DNA of 64,000 nucleotides from Fulvia fulva (Eukaryota > Ascomycota > Dothideomycetes > Mycosphaerellales > Mycosphaerellaceae), in contig NC_063016.1 in assembly GCF_020509005.1 (NCBI RefSeq), positions 3,038,001-3,102,000 of the forward strand. The letters are read 5' to 3'. How positions within the stretch are numbered: the stretch's first letter is position 1; every line of letters starts with the position of its first letter. Below the pieces are notes generated by a model, which saw nothing but the letters and a program-made list of their open reading frames with translations, did not search any database and was not told where the DNA came from. The position numbers and the translations under genes are program-made. Positions 29,395-42,451 of this stretch are shown here, piece by piece.

Positions 29395-32300
29395 CTATAA
29401 GGTCTCTATCCGTATAGATAAGTAGGCATAGATCTACCTAGGACTAGGTAAATCTAATCTTCTCTAGCTTCGTAATATAGAGCTTGTTCTAATCTCTAGC
29501 TACTTGCTTAAGCCTATAAAGGCTTTATAGGACCTTGAACACTATGTTTCGAGGTGCTTCAACTCCTAGGGGTGGGATTATATAGATGTCTTTAAGAAGG
29601 CTACTTTAGGTAAAAGTATTATTTATATCTACTAGGTGCATCTCGAGATCTCTCTTATATACTACTGCTATGAATACTCGGAGAGTATTATGGCTAATAG
29701 TAGGTGTAAAGGTCTCTTCGAAGTCAACCCTATATTTCTATAAAAACCCTCTTATAACTAGTCTTGCCTTAAACTTCTTAATAGCTCTACTAATCATTCT
29801 TTTCACATCAAAGACCTACCTAGAAGTAATTAGATTCGTACCCTTTAGCGGTACAACTGCTTCCTAGGTGTTATTGCTTACTAAGGTAATAAGTTCGTTC
29901 TCGATTGCCTCTCTCTATATATGTCCCTATTCGGGGTCTCCTACGGCTACCTTATAGGACTTTGGGATTAGCACTTCCTACTAATAGGCTATGGCCTACC
30001 TAATAGTAGCAAATGTATGTTCTTCTACGTCGTTCAGAATCTCCTCTACCTAGCTTATTATAGGGTCTAGATAGAACATCTAGGCAATAAGAGCCTTATA
30101 GTGTTTAGCCTTATACTCTTTAGAGTTATTATCTCCGTCCCCCCTTAACCTCTTAAGCCCTATAACCTAAGGTGGCGCTAGGTGTTCGGATAGGTCGAAC
30201 TGAACGACATCTTCTTTTTCTTTTATTAGAGTACCCTAATCTCTAAACTTCTAGTATTCCCTAATGTCCTTTAGGGGAGGGGGAAGTTGTACAAATAGCG
30301 GTTGCTATAGTATTAATGACTTAGGTAGGTTCTGTATAGATCTACCGTTATCGGCCTTCGATAGTGTTAAAACCGCCTTAATATTTTCTCCTAGCCTTCG
30401 TAACGGTGTCTCTAATAATCCCCTATCGGAAAATTTCGCCCTAAAGGGCTTCCTCCTAATAGGATTACGCTATAGCGCTCGACTCGGCTAGTTAGTGAAG
30501 GTGATACTAAGATCTATATCTCCCCCCTTCTTATTCTCAAACTAGTCGACGTGACTATACGCTTTTATAGCTTTTATATCGGGATCCTAGAACAGCTATT
30601 GTTTTGTAGTATTTTCTAAGTAGCCTATAAACACGGCTTCTTTTCCTCGATTCATTAACTTGTCTCTCCTTAAGCCTTAAGGTTGGGCTCTTAGGTCTAT
30701 ATAGACTATAGCTTTATATCCCTAGACGCGGAAATAGTCGACTAACGGTACTTAGCTAGTAAAGACTTCTTCTAGTAAAAGAGCAATACTATTAATGATC
30801 GGACTATTAGGCAGTCTATTTCTAATTACAGTCTGTACTTATAAAGCTTCTAGCTAGAACTTAACTAGCATACTAGAGTCTTTAAGTATAGCCCGGACTA
30901 TGTTCTTAGAGGCTTGAATTGACCTTTCTATAGGTCTATTTTGAAGAGAGTTGTAGGCATTAGTTGTGTCTATCTAAGTGCTAAACTCCCTCTCCTACTC
31001 TTTTAGTAAGGCGAGAATTTCCTTTATACTATTACTACGGATCGTAGACAGAAAGCACCTTGACTACCGTTCTACCTAGACCTTCTAATCCCGTAGGGCT
31101 GTAGGAGCGTCGCTCCTAGCCTTTAAAGGGATTACCTACTTCTTCCTAGAGAAGTTGTCTACAATCTTAAGCTAATATTTATATCCTAGCCTAGAGACTA
31201 CGCCCTGAAAAGGCCTATATATATCAATAGAGATGAGGGCTAGCCTCTCCCCTTTCCTCTCTATAGTAGGTCCTTTGAACTTTCTTATGTTTGTAAGGGA
31301 GTAGACCTTGCAATTCTAGTGTTTAGAAGGAACAGGAATAGGATCTTTCTTATTAGTGACTCTGTATAGGTTTCTTAGTAGTCCCTTACCAAGGTGTACA
31401 CATCTTCTATACTATAGCTCCTACTAATCTTCGGACTTAGTATTAGCTAAAGCGGTACCGTCACGTTCTTAAGAGAGTATACTAGCATACTATAGCTTAA
31501 GAATTTCCGAGATCGAGTAGATAAACGGTACTCCTCCTCAAAGTTTAGTCTAGACAACGGGTTTACTAGATAAGGATTTTAGGGTGAAACTAGGTAGTTA
31601 GATAGCAAACTGTTAGCTAAACTAATTCTACGAAACAAGACTAACTCTAAGGCTAGGAACAAACAGGACATTTTCTAAGACAATTTACTTTCTAGAAGGA
31701 CTACCTATTACTATACTTCCTATATATATAGCTTATAGATAGCCACCCCTAACCTTGATCCACTTCCTCTTTTAAAGAGACTTTAGTGTCCTAAATAGTG
31801 AATCTTAGTCAGTTATATATAATGATGCACAAGAGTTAAGTAACTACTCGGACGAGGGGTACTTACCTTTAGCTTCTATAGTAGAATAGGCAACCTCATT
31901 AACATTATCATCTTCTGATAGTATCTTAGAGTCTAATACGTCTTCCTAGGTCGTATAGGCCCTTATAGGCTTACTAGAGGAGGCCTTTAGCTTACGGCTC
32001 TCCTTCATCTACTTTGTAAGGTCCGTTATTACCTTAAGGACATCACGAAGGTTTAGTAATAATAACATCCTACGAGGTAGTGACGGTTGTCTCTTAGTAG
32101 GGTAGGTAACCCTAGCTAGTTTATCCTTGTTTCTAATAGCCTACTAAGCTGTAGAAAGGTATAGGCACTTGCTTATAAAATGGTCACTACTATAGAGATA
32201 GTACGTAAGCTTGCCCTAGAAACCCTTCTTAGCGAATATAACTATCCCTTAATAAATTATTGATTCTTGCTTCTCCCTAAGAATTGTAAGAATGTCTTAT

Positions 32301-33400
32301 AGTAAGAGATTTACCTAGGCATCAATTACATCGCGAATTGAGCCAAATGAGTCTAGTAGAGCTACTAAGAGTTACTAGATCTTTCTGTCCTTAGTCTTAA
32401 TGTCTTAGAACTAAGGCGAGATTGAAACAGCCCTCCTTATAATTGAGCTAAGCTCCTACTAGGTGTTATCTATTGACTAGTTCTCTGTTATCACGAAATT
32501 AGTGTATTGCTAAAGCAAACTTCTTCTAGTAGCGAGAAGTCTTCTCTTATATTTAGCTTTAGCCTATTCCTATAACTCCTTCGTATACCGGATCTCGTAT
32601 ATTATCTCTTAGTTATCTATCAACAGATAGATATACATCTTATACAGGGCCGTTATATTATGCCGTCTATACGATGCCTTCCTTATCGCTTGATCTAAAG
32701 GAAGGGATGACTCCGATAATATAGAGGGTGTCGCTATAGATAGGGTTGTAGTAGGAATGTCCGTAATAATGTCTTCGAGGACCTAGTTAACCTACTTTAA
32801 TACTAGGTGTATTCTTATTAGCTTGAACCATGTTTCGTGGTTCTCTCTTATTAGAATAGGTACTACTCTCTTTCTTATAAACCTAGTCTCGTTCTCTATT
32901 TTTTGTAAGTTAAGGGATAGTTTAGCTACCCTTAGGTAAAAGGATGTATTCGGTCGTACGCGATCGGATCGAAATAGGATAAAACGAACGCGAGGTTAAT
33001 AGCGGAGAGGATAGCTATCCGCCGGGAAGGGGAGGAAAGTCGAAGGATCGTGTTAGTACTAAGACACTATAGCGTAACTCTCTTAGTAGAGGGGGTTTCT
33101 AAGACACTACGGCTCTCTTAGAATGAACAGTTAGTCGATACGAACGCGATGTCCGGAGAGCGACTCTTCTTAGTAAGCTCGCCTACTTGTCTAAGGTATT
33201 AGTATAGGCTCCCTAACTCGGAGTCTAATAGTGCCTCACTAGGCTCTTATACGTCTTATATACACCTATAGTACGGCTTTAGCTTCCGATACAATACGGG
33301 TGCGGCCTCTAGTCTACCTTCCTTTTGTTCTAAAGAGGAATAACTCTAATACGACTTTATCGAGGGTGAAATACCGAGTTACTAACCCGGGCTTATAACC
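29395..33400 (-). pseudogene. Copia-A gag-pol 5' part (RIPed)
   Basis: The minus strand reads as the RIPed counterpart of Copia-B: RT 5' half (about 29400-30000), integrase (about 30700-31400), protease and gag up to about 32850, in the order expected for a minus-strand Copia. Stops are dense. The 5' leader ends at the primer site beside the LTR. No functional product. Confidence 0.8.
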
Positions 33401-33634
33401 TATTAAACAGGTACGAGTTACGTAGTAGTAGAAGACGGCGGATTATACGAAAGACGAAGAAGGACCTAATAGGATAGCGTATATCTATATATAGTATCGC
33501 TAGTATTAGTATAGGTAGATGCTAGGTGTCTAGATGTTTACTAGCCTATAGGCTAGCAAACCCTAGTTACGTGATCTAGTTATATAACATACCTACACCT
33601 ATATACTTGTCCTACGGCCTATATGTTCTCAACA
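33401..33634 (-). repeat. Copia-A 5' LTR
   Basis: 234 bp, paired with 25343-25576. The target duplication TTACG follows at 33635-33639. Confidence 0.85.
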
Positions 33635-33639
33635 TTACG

Positions 33640-33950
33640 CTATATTACGTAGTCGTTCTATACCTACGGTATCGTCGAAATACGGATCCTACTACGACTC
33701 GTCTTCTACCTCTTACTACGCTACGCTAAGTACGCCGTTCCGCTTTTATCGGGCTTCTCGGAGGAACGCCTTCGTAAGAGGGTTTAGGTTAAGTCTTAGG
33801 ATAAAGGATAACTCGTCTAGTCCGATAGTCGTATTAGTACCTACGGCTATTTAAGTCTCGGTCGTACGCGGTCGTAGTAGCGATACGTAGTCTATTATCG
33901 TACGGCTCGGTAATCTAAGGGCGGTAGAACTTAATAATACGGATAAGGCG
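33640..33950 (-). pseudogene. Gyp-A 5' leader and gag start (RIPed)
   Basis: RIPed sequence between the Copia-A insertion and the Gyp-A 5' LTR. There is no intact frame. It is assigned by position. Confidence 0.55.
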
Positions 33951-34129
33951 TAAGATAGGGCGCAAACGTATCAATACCTTAGAATCGAATAAGTTCTACG
34001 AAGAAGAGAAGATAAGAAAGTCGCGAAGCCGCGATAAAGTAAACGTTAAGGTTAGGGTCTAGGGTCCGGGCGCGCTAGCGTACTAGGTTACGTAATACTA
34101 AGTATAGCCTTATAAGGTGAACCGTAATA
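33951..34129 (-). repeat. Gyp-A 5' LTR
   Basis: 179 bp, direct copy of 8834-9012. Differences are mainly CpA/TpG-to-TpA. It abuts Gyp-C at 34130. Confidence 0.8.
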
Positions 34130-37100
34130 GTAACTACGAGACTACTATCCGACGTTTAGTAATAAGGTTAGGGGGATAGTAAGTAAGGCGGACTACCTTT
34201 AGGAGGTCCTTCTTAGCTAAATTTTCGAGATCCGATACCTATTCGATATTAGGAAGTCGAGAATATCTTAAAGAGATAGTCCGGGCCGAGAAAGGGAAAA
34301 GCCCTAGGGAGTAGGATATAAAGGAGTTTATCCGTCTCTTCGTAGCCTTTAGTAACCTAATTGATCCCGAAGACCTCGAGAATAGCTCCCGTAGCCGTCT
34401 TCTACTTTAGGGGCTCCTAGAGTCAGTTACTAAGGTAGTTTATAAGAATCGTAGACTCTATCCGAAGTAGCCTAAGAAGTTTCGGCGCTTTTAAAAGATA
34501 CTAGACGAGGCGATAAGTATTGCTAATAGTAAAGAAGGATAGAAGGCCATATATACGGACTTTCTACTTACTTTACCGTAGCTCTATCGATTAGTTATAA
34601 AGTAGATACCGCGCTTAATCCCTAAGATTAATAAACTTAATAAAATAGCTGTTTCTACTACTATCGACGATGACCTTATTTAGAAAATAGTAGAAATAAG
34701 CATTCGAGCTTACTAACGAGGTCGCGTAGCGGAGGTTAGATCCTTTAACCCTAGTAAAAATCAAAGGTCTATATAACTAGAGAACCCCGATCGAGTACCT
34801 AAACCGTAGGATTACTCAATATAGCGCCCGTAGTTATAGAACCGCGAGTAGTCTAAAGCGCTTAATAGGTACTATTACAACTATAGTAGTACGGAATATT
34901 AGGCTAATAGGTGTCCCGCGATACTATTCCTTATCTTATAAGGGTATGTCTTTTTAGCGACGAATAACTAGTAGTACCTAGGAAAGAAGACTGATCTAAA
35001 TCCCCCTAAGTTTAACTTCCGACGGGACTATAGTAAGCCTAAGCTCCTTTATATACTTTCGTAGCTTAAGGAACACTATGGCCCGATTCTATTTAATAAG
35101 GACATAAAAATCCCTACGCTTTAGAAACAATAGATAGGTCGAGATTATACTAGTGTCTTACGTATAAAGCTTCCTAACTACTCTAAACCTCTACCTAATA
35201 ACCGACACCTTATAGAATACGGCCCTTAAGATACTAGATCTAGGTAGTAACTAACGGCCGCTAGTAGCTACTAGATATAGCTTAAGGAAGAAGAACCGGC
35301 GCTATAGGGGAGTAGGATTATAAACTACGACGAGGTTAAGGTTAAGGCCTACCTAATCTAGAGTAACATATCTCGAGGCAAAGCTCTAGTAGGAATTATA
35401 AAGAACCCGAATCCTCGAACTAGGTCTAGTATATAGGCATTAAGAGTACGAGCCGAGGCCGCTAAAGCTATATAATGAGAACTCGAAGAGGAGATCCGGT
35501 AGGAAGAACTCGATTAGTAGGAGGTAGAGAAGATTAAAGACGCCGGTTCTAGGGCTAGTAGAAGCTAGTTAACGATAGCGTTAGGGGAGACTTATAGAAG
35601 GAGGGCACCTAGGCCTCGAGCTAAGTTAAGGCCTACGCCCTCGGAATAGCCGGTAGGGCCTACTAATACCCTATTCGTATAGCGTAAACGGCTGTAGAAT
35701 ATAAAGACGATAAGGATTAATAACTACGTCCGATAGTATAGTATAGGAGATAGGCCCGTTACTAAGGAGGAGGGAGTGACCTATTAGATTGATCAAATTC
35801 TTTAGACTACGTTTCTAAACGTTAATACCCGGGACTAGTTTCGGTATAGTCGCTAGTTTAAGACTGCCTTGTTTAGGAGAGTAGCAAATACCCCTGATCT
35901 ATAGTCTAAGCTTACTACCGTCTATAAGTTAGCTAGCTAAGAAGGGACTAAAGTCCGTACGAGTCATATCGCTACCTATAAAGACGAGGAAGAAGAGGCT
36001 AATAAAGAAGTCTTTCGGGATGATTATTAAGCTCGCTTTATAGGTGTGTTCTTAACGATGTTATATAGTAAGGATACTGTCCCTACCGCCGAGTTATACG
36101 AGAACATTAAAAAGATCGGTCTTTCTAGTATACTAGACGATTCTATAATAGTACCTAGCCCTTAGGTAGTTACCGAGCTTAGGACTAGTAAAGGACAGAC
36201 TCGAGCCCTACTTAACGAGGGATCTAAAGTCAATATTATTAGCCCGAGGATAGTATATAAGTTTAGCTTGCCTATCGTATCTAGCGCCTACTTGTCCTTT
36301 CGAGGAGCGGGTAGAAGAGCGAAGTTTAAGGGGGTAATTTCAAAGCTTAATACTTAGGTGTTTAGTATATACTAGATCGATATGTTTGTCTCCGCTAATC
36401 TAGATTCGCCTACGATCCTTAGCCGCCCTTAGTATAGGAAGGTACGACTAATAGGCCGTAACTACGACGATAGATTATAGGAGGGAACAATCGCTAGTAG
36501 GAAAGGTAAAAGTGTAATGTTTACGGCTATTATAGGTACTAACAAGTACAAAACTCTTTAAGAACTTCTATAGTCCTCAAAAAATACGAACGCGGGTTAA
36601 TTCACGGTAGTCAACCCGCTATAAGCATTAGAAGTCCGGTTTTAAAACAAGTCTGCTTTTCGAGTCTAGTCGGGGAGACCTTAGTAAATATATTAGGGGC
36701 GGAGTGTTCTAACAATACGGCGTATCGACATCGATAAGAAGGCATAACGAAGCTAAACCTAAAGCCTATAGACACGACTGTCTTCGACTACTTTAAGAAC
36801 TACCGCGGCCCCGTATTATAACAAAGAGAAAATGTCCTCGACCTTAGCCTATATTCGAAGGAATTACTAGGACTACTCGGGAACTGCTAATACTTAAGCG
36901 CTAAGGTGACTACTAACGCTCTAGGAGGGTAGGTTATTATAAATATATACTCCGTATAGGGCGACTAGTATACGGAGATCCTAAAACAGGGCTAGATTAA
37001 TAGGTAGGCTTAGAAACGAGACGTAGGGTTATATAGACCCGGTATTAGGATGCCGTATATATTTACTATATATAAGCGTAAAGCTAATAAGAAAAGACCT

Positions 37101-38340
37101 ATTAATACGAGCGTTTACGAGAGGCCTTAGTCGAAAGTAGATAGTGATATAGATTAGAAGCGGAAGGCCCTTTACTAGGAATCTCTAATACTAGTAGGGT
37201 AAGGCCCGTTCGATAGGAGGTATTATATTAAAAAGCTCTCTAGTATCGAGCGCGGCTCGAGGATTACACCTAAAAGGCTCGCTAGTATTAAGGTTAGTAT
37301 CGCTCTATCGGCTAAGGAAAGACAAATGTTTAATAAAATGCTCTTTAACTAAGAAGGTGTCCTAGCGTAGGATTTTAGCTATATACGGCAGATTAGACAT
37401 AATATTGTACCTCCTTAGAAGATTATAACGATTGCGTACAAACCGTAGTAGGCGCGGAATATTCGGTTATACCTAAGCTTACGAGCGATTATAGAATAGA
37501 TAATCCGCGCTCGAATTAAGAATAGAATTCTTAAGTATAGTTAAGGTGCTTATACGAATACTTAGTTCTTAGTAGCGAAGAAGGTCGAGCTAAATAGCGA
37601 AGCTATACTATATAGGTTGATTAACTCTACTATACTCTTAAACGAGGTGACGATAAGGGATACGAACATTCCCCTAGATACGGACGGGTTCTCGGAAGAC
37701 TTTACTAGGTATAGAGTAGCCTCTTTAGTAGACTTGTTTTCGGGGTACGACTAGATCACGCTTAACGAAAGCAGCCGAGACTTAACGGCCTTTATAACGC
37801 CTCTTAGGCTTATACGGTATATAACGGTACTATAGGGTACGACGAACTTAGTTACTCAGTTCGTACGGGTAGTAACTAAGGTGTTAATAGACTATATTTC
37901 TTACCGAGCAAAACTATTTCTTAACGATATCGGCGTAAAAGGTCCTACTAAGGACTATAGTAACGCTAAGGTAGAGCCTAGCCTTCGACGATAGGTCGTA
38001 GAATATATTATGTCCCTTAATCTTGTTCTTACGGACCTAGAGAGGGCCGGAGCGGTAGTCGTAGGGGAGAAGTCGTAGTGGCTTTATAAGACCCTAAAGA
38101 TCGTAGGCTATATTACTAGCCCGAGCGGCCGCTATCTAGATCCTAAGCTACTAGCTAAGATCTTAGACTAGCTAACCCTAAAGTACGTAAAGGACGTTCG
38201 AGTTTATATTAGGATCTATAATTACTTCCGGATTTAGGTCCCCTAGTTCGTAATCGTCGCTCGGCCAATATATAAGCTTTTAAGGAAGGACGTCGAGCTT
38301 AAGGTTCTCTATCGATAGTAGGACTATATTACGTACCTAG
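34130..38340 (+). mobile_element. Gyp-C: RIPed Gypsy relic, truncated, no LTR seen
   Basis: Plus-strand reading through stops shows gag (about 34250-34960) with a zinc-knuckle relic near 34870-34920 (RIPed Cys codons read Tyr), a protease-like block (about 36190-36420), and RT at about 37280-38250: TIRDTNIPLDTDGFSEDF, LVDLFSGYD, LTAFITPL and FLNDIGVKGP. This RT belongs to a Gypsy lineage different from Gyp-A and Gyp-B. RNase H and integrase are missing; the element is cut near 38340 by Gyp-D sequence. It is inactive. Confidence 0.75.
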
Positions 38341-41300
38341 TATATTATTAGCGTATAGGACTTATTATAGTACTTAGTTTACTACTTAGCTACTACGTTC
38401 TAGCGCTCCTCTAGTATTACGTATATTTTACGTATACGGTTCGTAGTTACTAGAGCTACTAGTACCTCCCTTCTAGGGGCCTCGTCCCGAGGCCTCGCTA
38501 TATATAGCGCTAACTCTAGACGCTAGCTATATATAACCTCGAAGAGACTAATATATAGCGACTACGATACGCTGTTATTACTTATAAATTCCGCTAGTAC
38601 TAGCTATTCCGACTACTTACTCTACTACTTATAGTAGTAGTACCTTAGATATTATTTAAGGGTTTAGTTTACCCTTCTAGTTTACCTATTAGTTTAAGGG
38701 TAGAACGTAGTACTAAGCTTATGTACTATATACGCCTCGTAGTAGAAGTTACTCTAGAACTAGTTAGTAAATACCGACGCTTAATTACTAATAATTCCTA
38801 TAGAAACGCCGTAATACTATATAACTTCGTCGCGAAGGATACGCGCTAGCTTCGCGACCGTATACTACTTCGTAGTCGGGATATATAGAACTATCTTAGA
38901 GAACCTATTAATAATTACTAGAATTACGTCGAATACCTAATTACCGCGCGTACTTAGCGGTAGGCCGGTTATAAAGTCTATAGTATCTCTTACTAAGGTC
39001 TATCTAGCCTTAGAAGAGGCTATAGTGTACTATATAGATAGTAGCGCCGCGTCTTTAATACCTAGTAGATACGGTATTCTTATATATATTTAGCTATATC
39101 TATTAATAAAGAGGCCTACTAGTACTTCCGTAATAGTAACTCTTAAGTCTAAGTCTTGATCTCCCTAAAATAACTAGCTAAGGGGTCGTCGTAGTATATC
39201 CGTAATAGTTACGTCCTAAGTATATAGTCTAGTAGTATATATAGCTCCTTAGCGTAATATAGAATACTATTCTAGACGGTAAACTCTACGACCTCTTTAC
39301 GGTTTGCCTTCGCTACGCGCTCGATATACTCTAGGTCGTATCTTTATAAGATTTTAGTAAGGGCTAGTAGTATACTATCTATAGAGCTATAGAGGTTCTC
39401 TCTAGCTATTACCGCTACGTATACTCTAGTAGAAAGAGATCTTAGATACTTAATAGAGTATTTGGAAGTACTTCTAAGCGAGCCGTAGGTAGCCCTTACT
39501 TATAATACTATCGCTATATTATTGCTCTATAAGGTACTATTCTAGAAAGCTAGCTTACTCTATAAAGTAGGTAGTAAGTTCGACGTCTATTAGGTAACGC
39601 CTACGTAGTTACTTCGCCTTAATAGCCTATTAGCTAGGTTTATCTTCTCTACTTAATACTCGATTACGAAGTCGAAGGTATACAGAAATATTACCTATCG
39701 GGCTTACCTACTATTTAGCTACTTTACGGTTATAAATCTATTAAGGTTAGTATAATCGATAAGTACCTATACCGTATACGTAGCGTCTTCGAGGACGGTC
39801 GCTAATACTTAGAGGCTTCTATTACTACTAGTAGTTCCTAGTCGTAGATCTCGTAGTTATATTTCTACCGGGATTATCTTTTTTAAGTAGAAAGCGGTAG
39901 AGTACTATTTAGACCCGAAGAGCTACGATAAGATATACGTAATCGCGAAGCCTAACGTATCGGTCTCGACGCGTATACGTAGTAACGCGTTAAAGTATCT
40001 TAAAATAGGTACTTCTAGAAAGCCCTACTTTAGTCGGCGGAACGTCTACTTCTTAGCGTCGCCTTACGGTAGAGAACCTATCTTCTTACTATTCTTAGCG
40101 TCCTTTATAAGGTCTATTAAAGCCTTATAGACCTTCGAGTACGCTTCTATAAAACGGCGGTAGAAGTTATAGAATCCTAGAAATAACTATACGTTATAAA
40201 AAGTTAAGAGCCCTAGCTACTTCTAAATAGTAATAACTTTACTTCTATCTATTAATACGCCGGCGGTACTTATAATAAATCCTAGGAACTTAGTCTCCTT
40301 CTAAAAGAAGTAATACTTCTTAGAGTTAGTAAATAAAGTATACTTATAAAGTCGCGCTAGTATAGCGCGTACGGTACGTACGTACTTCTCTCTCGTCTTA
40401 CTATAGACGAGGATATTATTAAGGTATATACTATAGGTTTTATCTACGAGCTCTATAAGTATACGGTTAATCTACCTCTAGAAGGTCGCTAGCGTATTAG
40501 TTAGCCTAAATATTATAACTAGGTACTTATAGTAGCCGTAATGAATACGGAATACCGTCTTCTACTTATCGAGGCGCTTAATAGATATATAGTAGTACGT
40601 ATCTATTAAGTTAATAGTAGTGAAATACTCGGATCCCTATAGGCGATTAAGAGTCTTACTAATTAGTAGAAGGGGATACCTATTCTTAATAGTAATCTCG
40701 TTTAAGCTACGATAGTCGACGTAGAGGCGGAGAGTACCGTTCTTCTTAAAGATAAATAGAATAGACGTACCTACCTCGCTAGTAGAGCGCCTAATCTACG
40801 CCTCCTTAATCGCCTTAGCGATATACTTTCTAAGCTCCTCTAGCTTAGTCTACGACTAATAGTATAGAGGCTTAAAGAGTAGCGTCGTACTAAGCTTTAG
40901 ATCTATTATATAGTATATACTAGTAAAGAGTCTATAGCGCGCCTTCTCGTTATAGTTATAGACGTCTTCGAAGTCTTAGAACTATAAGGGTATATATCGT
41001 AATATATAGTACGCCTACGATTCTCTAAATCCTAGATAAACTAATTCTTACTATTCTTATAAAGCGCGTACGCGCCGTAAGGTATACGGATGCGTTAGTT
41101 ACGTAGAGCTTAGTAGTAGCTAGCCTCGTAACTATCGCTCTAACTTTACTTTCTAAGGCTATACTAGCCTACTATTATAAATAACATCTAAGTATCTACG
41201 CTTATAATTAAGTCTTTAACGAAAAACGCGGAATCTAGATTATAACTACTATCTAATTACGAGCCGGGATCGCTATTACGAATTACTATCGCCTATTTCT

Positions 41301-41380
41301 TTTATAACGAGGTACTCTCCGACGACGTAGTTTAGTAGCGACTAAAGAAGGTGGGATTTAATATTATATAAACGACGTTT
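38341..41380 (-). mobile_element. Gyp-D: RIPed Gypsy relic
   Basis: Minus-strand pol relic with integrase (about 38400-39500), RNase H (about 39600-39950), RT (about 40000-40950) and a protease-side end near 41000-41340. The NFYRRFIEAYSK block lies near 40160 and a VETDTLGF-like RNase H start near 39970. No LTR was identified. Dense RIP stops. The boundaries with Gyp-C and the integrase-core relic are approximate. Confidence 0.7.
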
Positions 41381-41429
41381 ATATACGCGAGGCGGCTAAT
41401 AGATATAAAGAGAAGACTTTAGCGAAGCG

Positions 41430-42440
41430 AATTTCTAAGTAGAAGAAAGGAATATATTAGAGTAATAAAGCGGGAACTTGATTCCTAGTATATTATTAAC
41501 TATAGTAGGGCGTACCTCTAAGCGTACATCCGTATACTTGAATTAGGTTAAATATTTCTCGGAAGGTATTATACTAGCGGGCTTAAGGAGCGTCTATAGT
41601 ACTACTTAAGTATAGTCTATACTAAGATATATTTATAAAATACGGCTATACGTACTAGTACGCGAGGTTAACCTAAGCGGAGTATATTAGCGTATCTATA
41701 ACTTTTAGAACTAGCGTAGAATAAATATAATACCCGGTCCGGACTTTATATAGTCTATAGACGCTTACTATAAACTCGAGGACTTCGGCTTCTAGATCTA
41801 CGCCTACGTCGATAGTTATTTACGCTATATTCTCTAGTCCTACTATAGCCTATCCTTACGTATAATAATCTCCGTACTATACTAGTACTCGCTAGCCGCG
41901 ATATTCTATAGTAGGACTTCGTACCTTATCTAAACGGATAGGAGTAAGGAGACTATTATACTTACCGATATATCGGTAAGTATATATATATATATTGGTA
42001 AGTATAATAGTCTCCTTACTCCTATCCGTTTAGATAAGGTAGTAAGGAGACTATTACCGATATATATTTCTAATATATATAATAGGTACGAGATATAAAC
42101 AAGCTATCTTACCGGACGTTTTATTTTAGTAAAAGTATAAAGAATATACGGATCGAGTCGTAGTAGTAATAGATAGTACGAGGAATACTTAGGTATTAGA
42201 GTATAAGTATCTTTCAAATAGTGATCTATACTTATACTACGCTATACTACTAAAGATATATTATATTCTAAGCCTACGTAAATATATAATAAGTAGCTAA
42301 GCTAATAGGACTCTTTATAAGATTACTTCCGCGCTCTTTACGCTATAGAGTTTTATAGTAAGACTAATAACCGTAACCGGATTACTATAAAGTGTATCTA
42401 TAAGCGTATTATCTAATAATAGCTATAGCGCCTCGTCGAG
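41430..42440 (+). pseudogene. RIPed integrase-core (rve-like) transposon protein relic
   Basis: With stops read through, 41725-41960 gives PGPDFI.SIDAYYKLEDFGF.IYAYVDSYLRYIL and, further on, FYSRTSYLI.TDRSKETIILTDI. This resembles the DDE core found in many fungal integrase-core proteins (first Asp in SIDxY, YxxVDxYSRYI, and a TDRG-like second Asp). The reading is interrupted by the palindrome at 41922-42041 and picks up again near 42042 with KETI. The family name is from memory and moderate in certainty. No ends or target duplication were found. Confidence 0.5.
41922..42041. repeat. 120-bp palindrome with 50-bp arms
   Basis: The arms 41922-41971 and 41992-42041 are inverted copies with one or two mismatches, separated by 20 bp of mainly TA sequence. 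Inside, 41957-41984 is a perfect 28-bp palindrome. The left arm is in frame with the integrase-core relic. Part of it (GTAAGGAGACTATTA) appears a third time at 42042-42056, so it is probably an inverted local duplication and not a transposon. Confidence 0.8.
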
Positions 42441-42451
42441 GTATAGAATAT

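Larger units (their letters stand above)
25343..33634 (-). mobile_element. Copia-A: RIPed Copia retrotransposon carrying LINE-A2
   Basis: LTRs at 25343-25576 and 33401-33634 (234 bp each) and a perfect 5-bp target duplication TTACG (25338-25342, 33635-33639) inside Gyp-A. Removing LINE-A2 leaves about 5.4 kb, the same size as Copia-B. The primer site next to the 5' LTR (minus strand GGTTATAAGCCCGG, about 33387-33400) is the RIPed form of the Copia-B site. It is heavily RIPed and has no functional frame. Confidence 0.92.
8834..34129 (-). mobile_element. Gyp-A: old RIPed Gypsy retrotransposon, split by three nested insertions
   Basis: Two direct copies of a 179-bp LTR (8834-9012 and 33951-34129) bound minus-strand gag-pol relics at 9013-13967, 17929-18204, 24496-25342 and 33635-33950. 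Removing LINE-A1, Gyp-B and Copia-A leaves roughly 6.7 kb, a usual Gypsy length. The purine tract next to the 3' LTR (minus strand, GAGGGGGAGGG at 9013-9024) and the order integrase, RNase H, RT, protease and gag from low to high coordinate support one minus-strand element. A 5-bp target duplication is not evident (ATACG against GTAAC), so later change at one flank is possible. All its sequence is heavily RIPed. Confidence 0.8.

Noticed and set aside
8829..34134. Target-site duplication for Gyp-A
   Set aside because: ATACG and GTAAC do not match, even allowing RIP changes.
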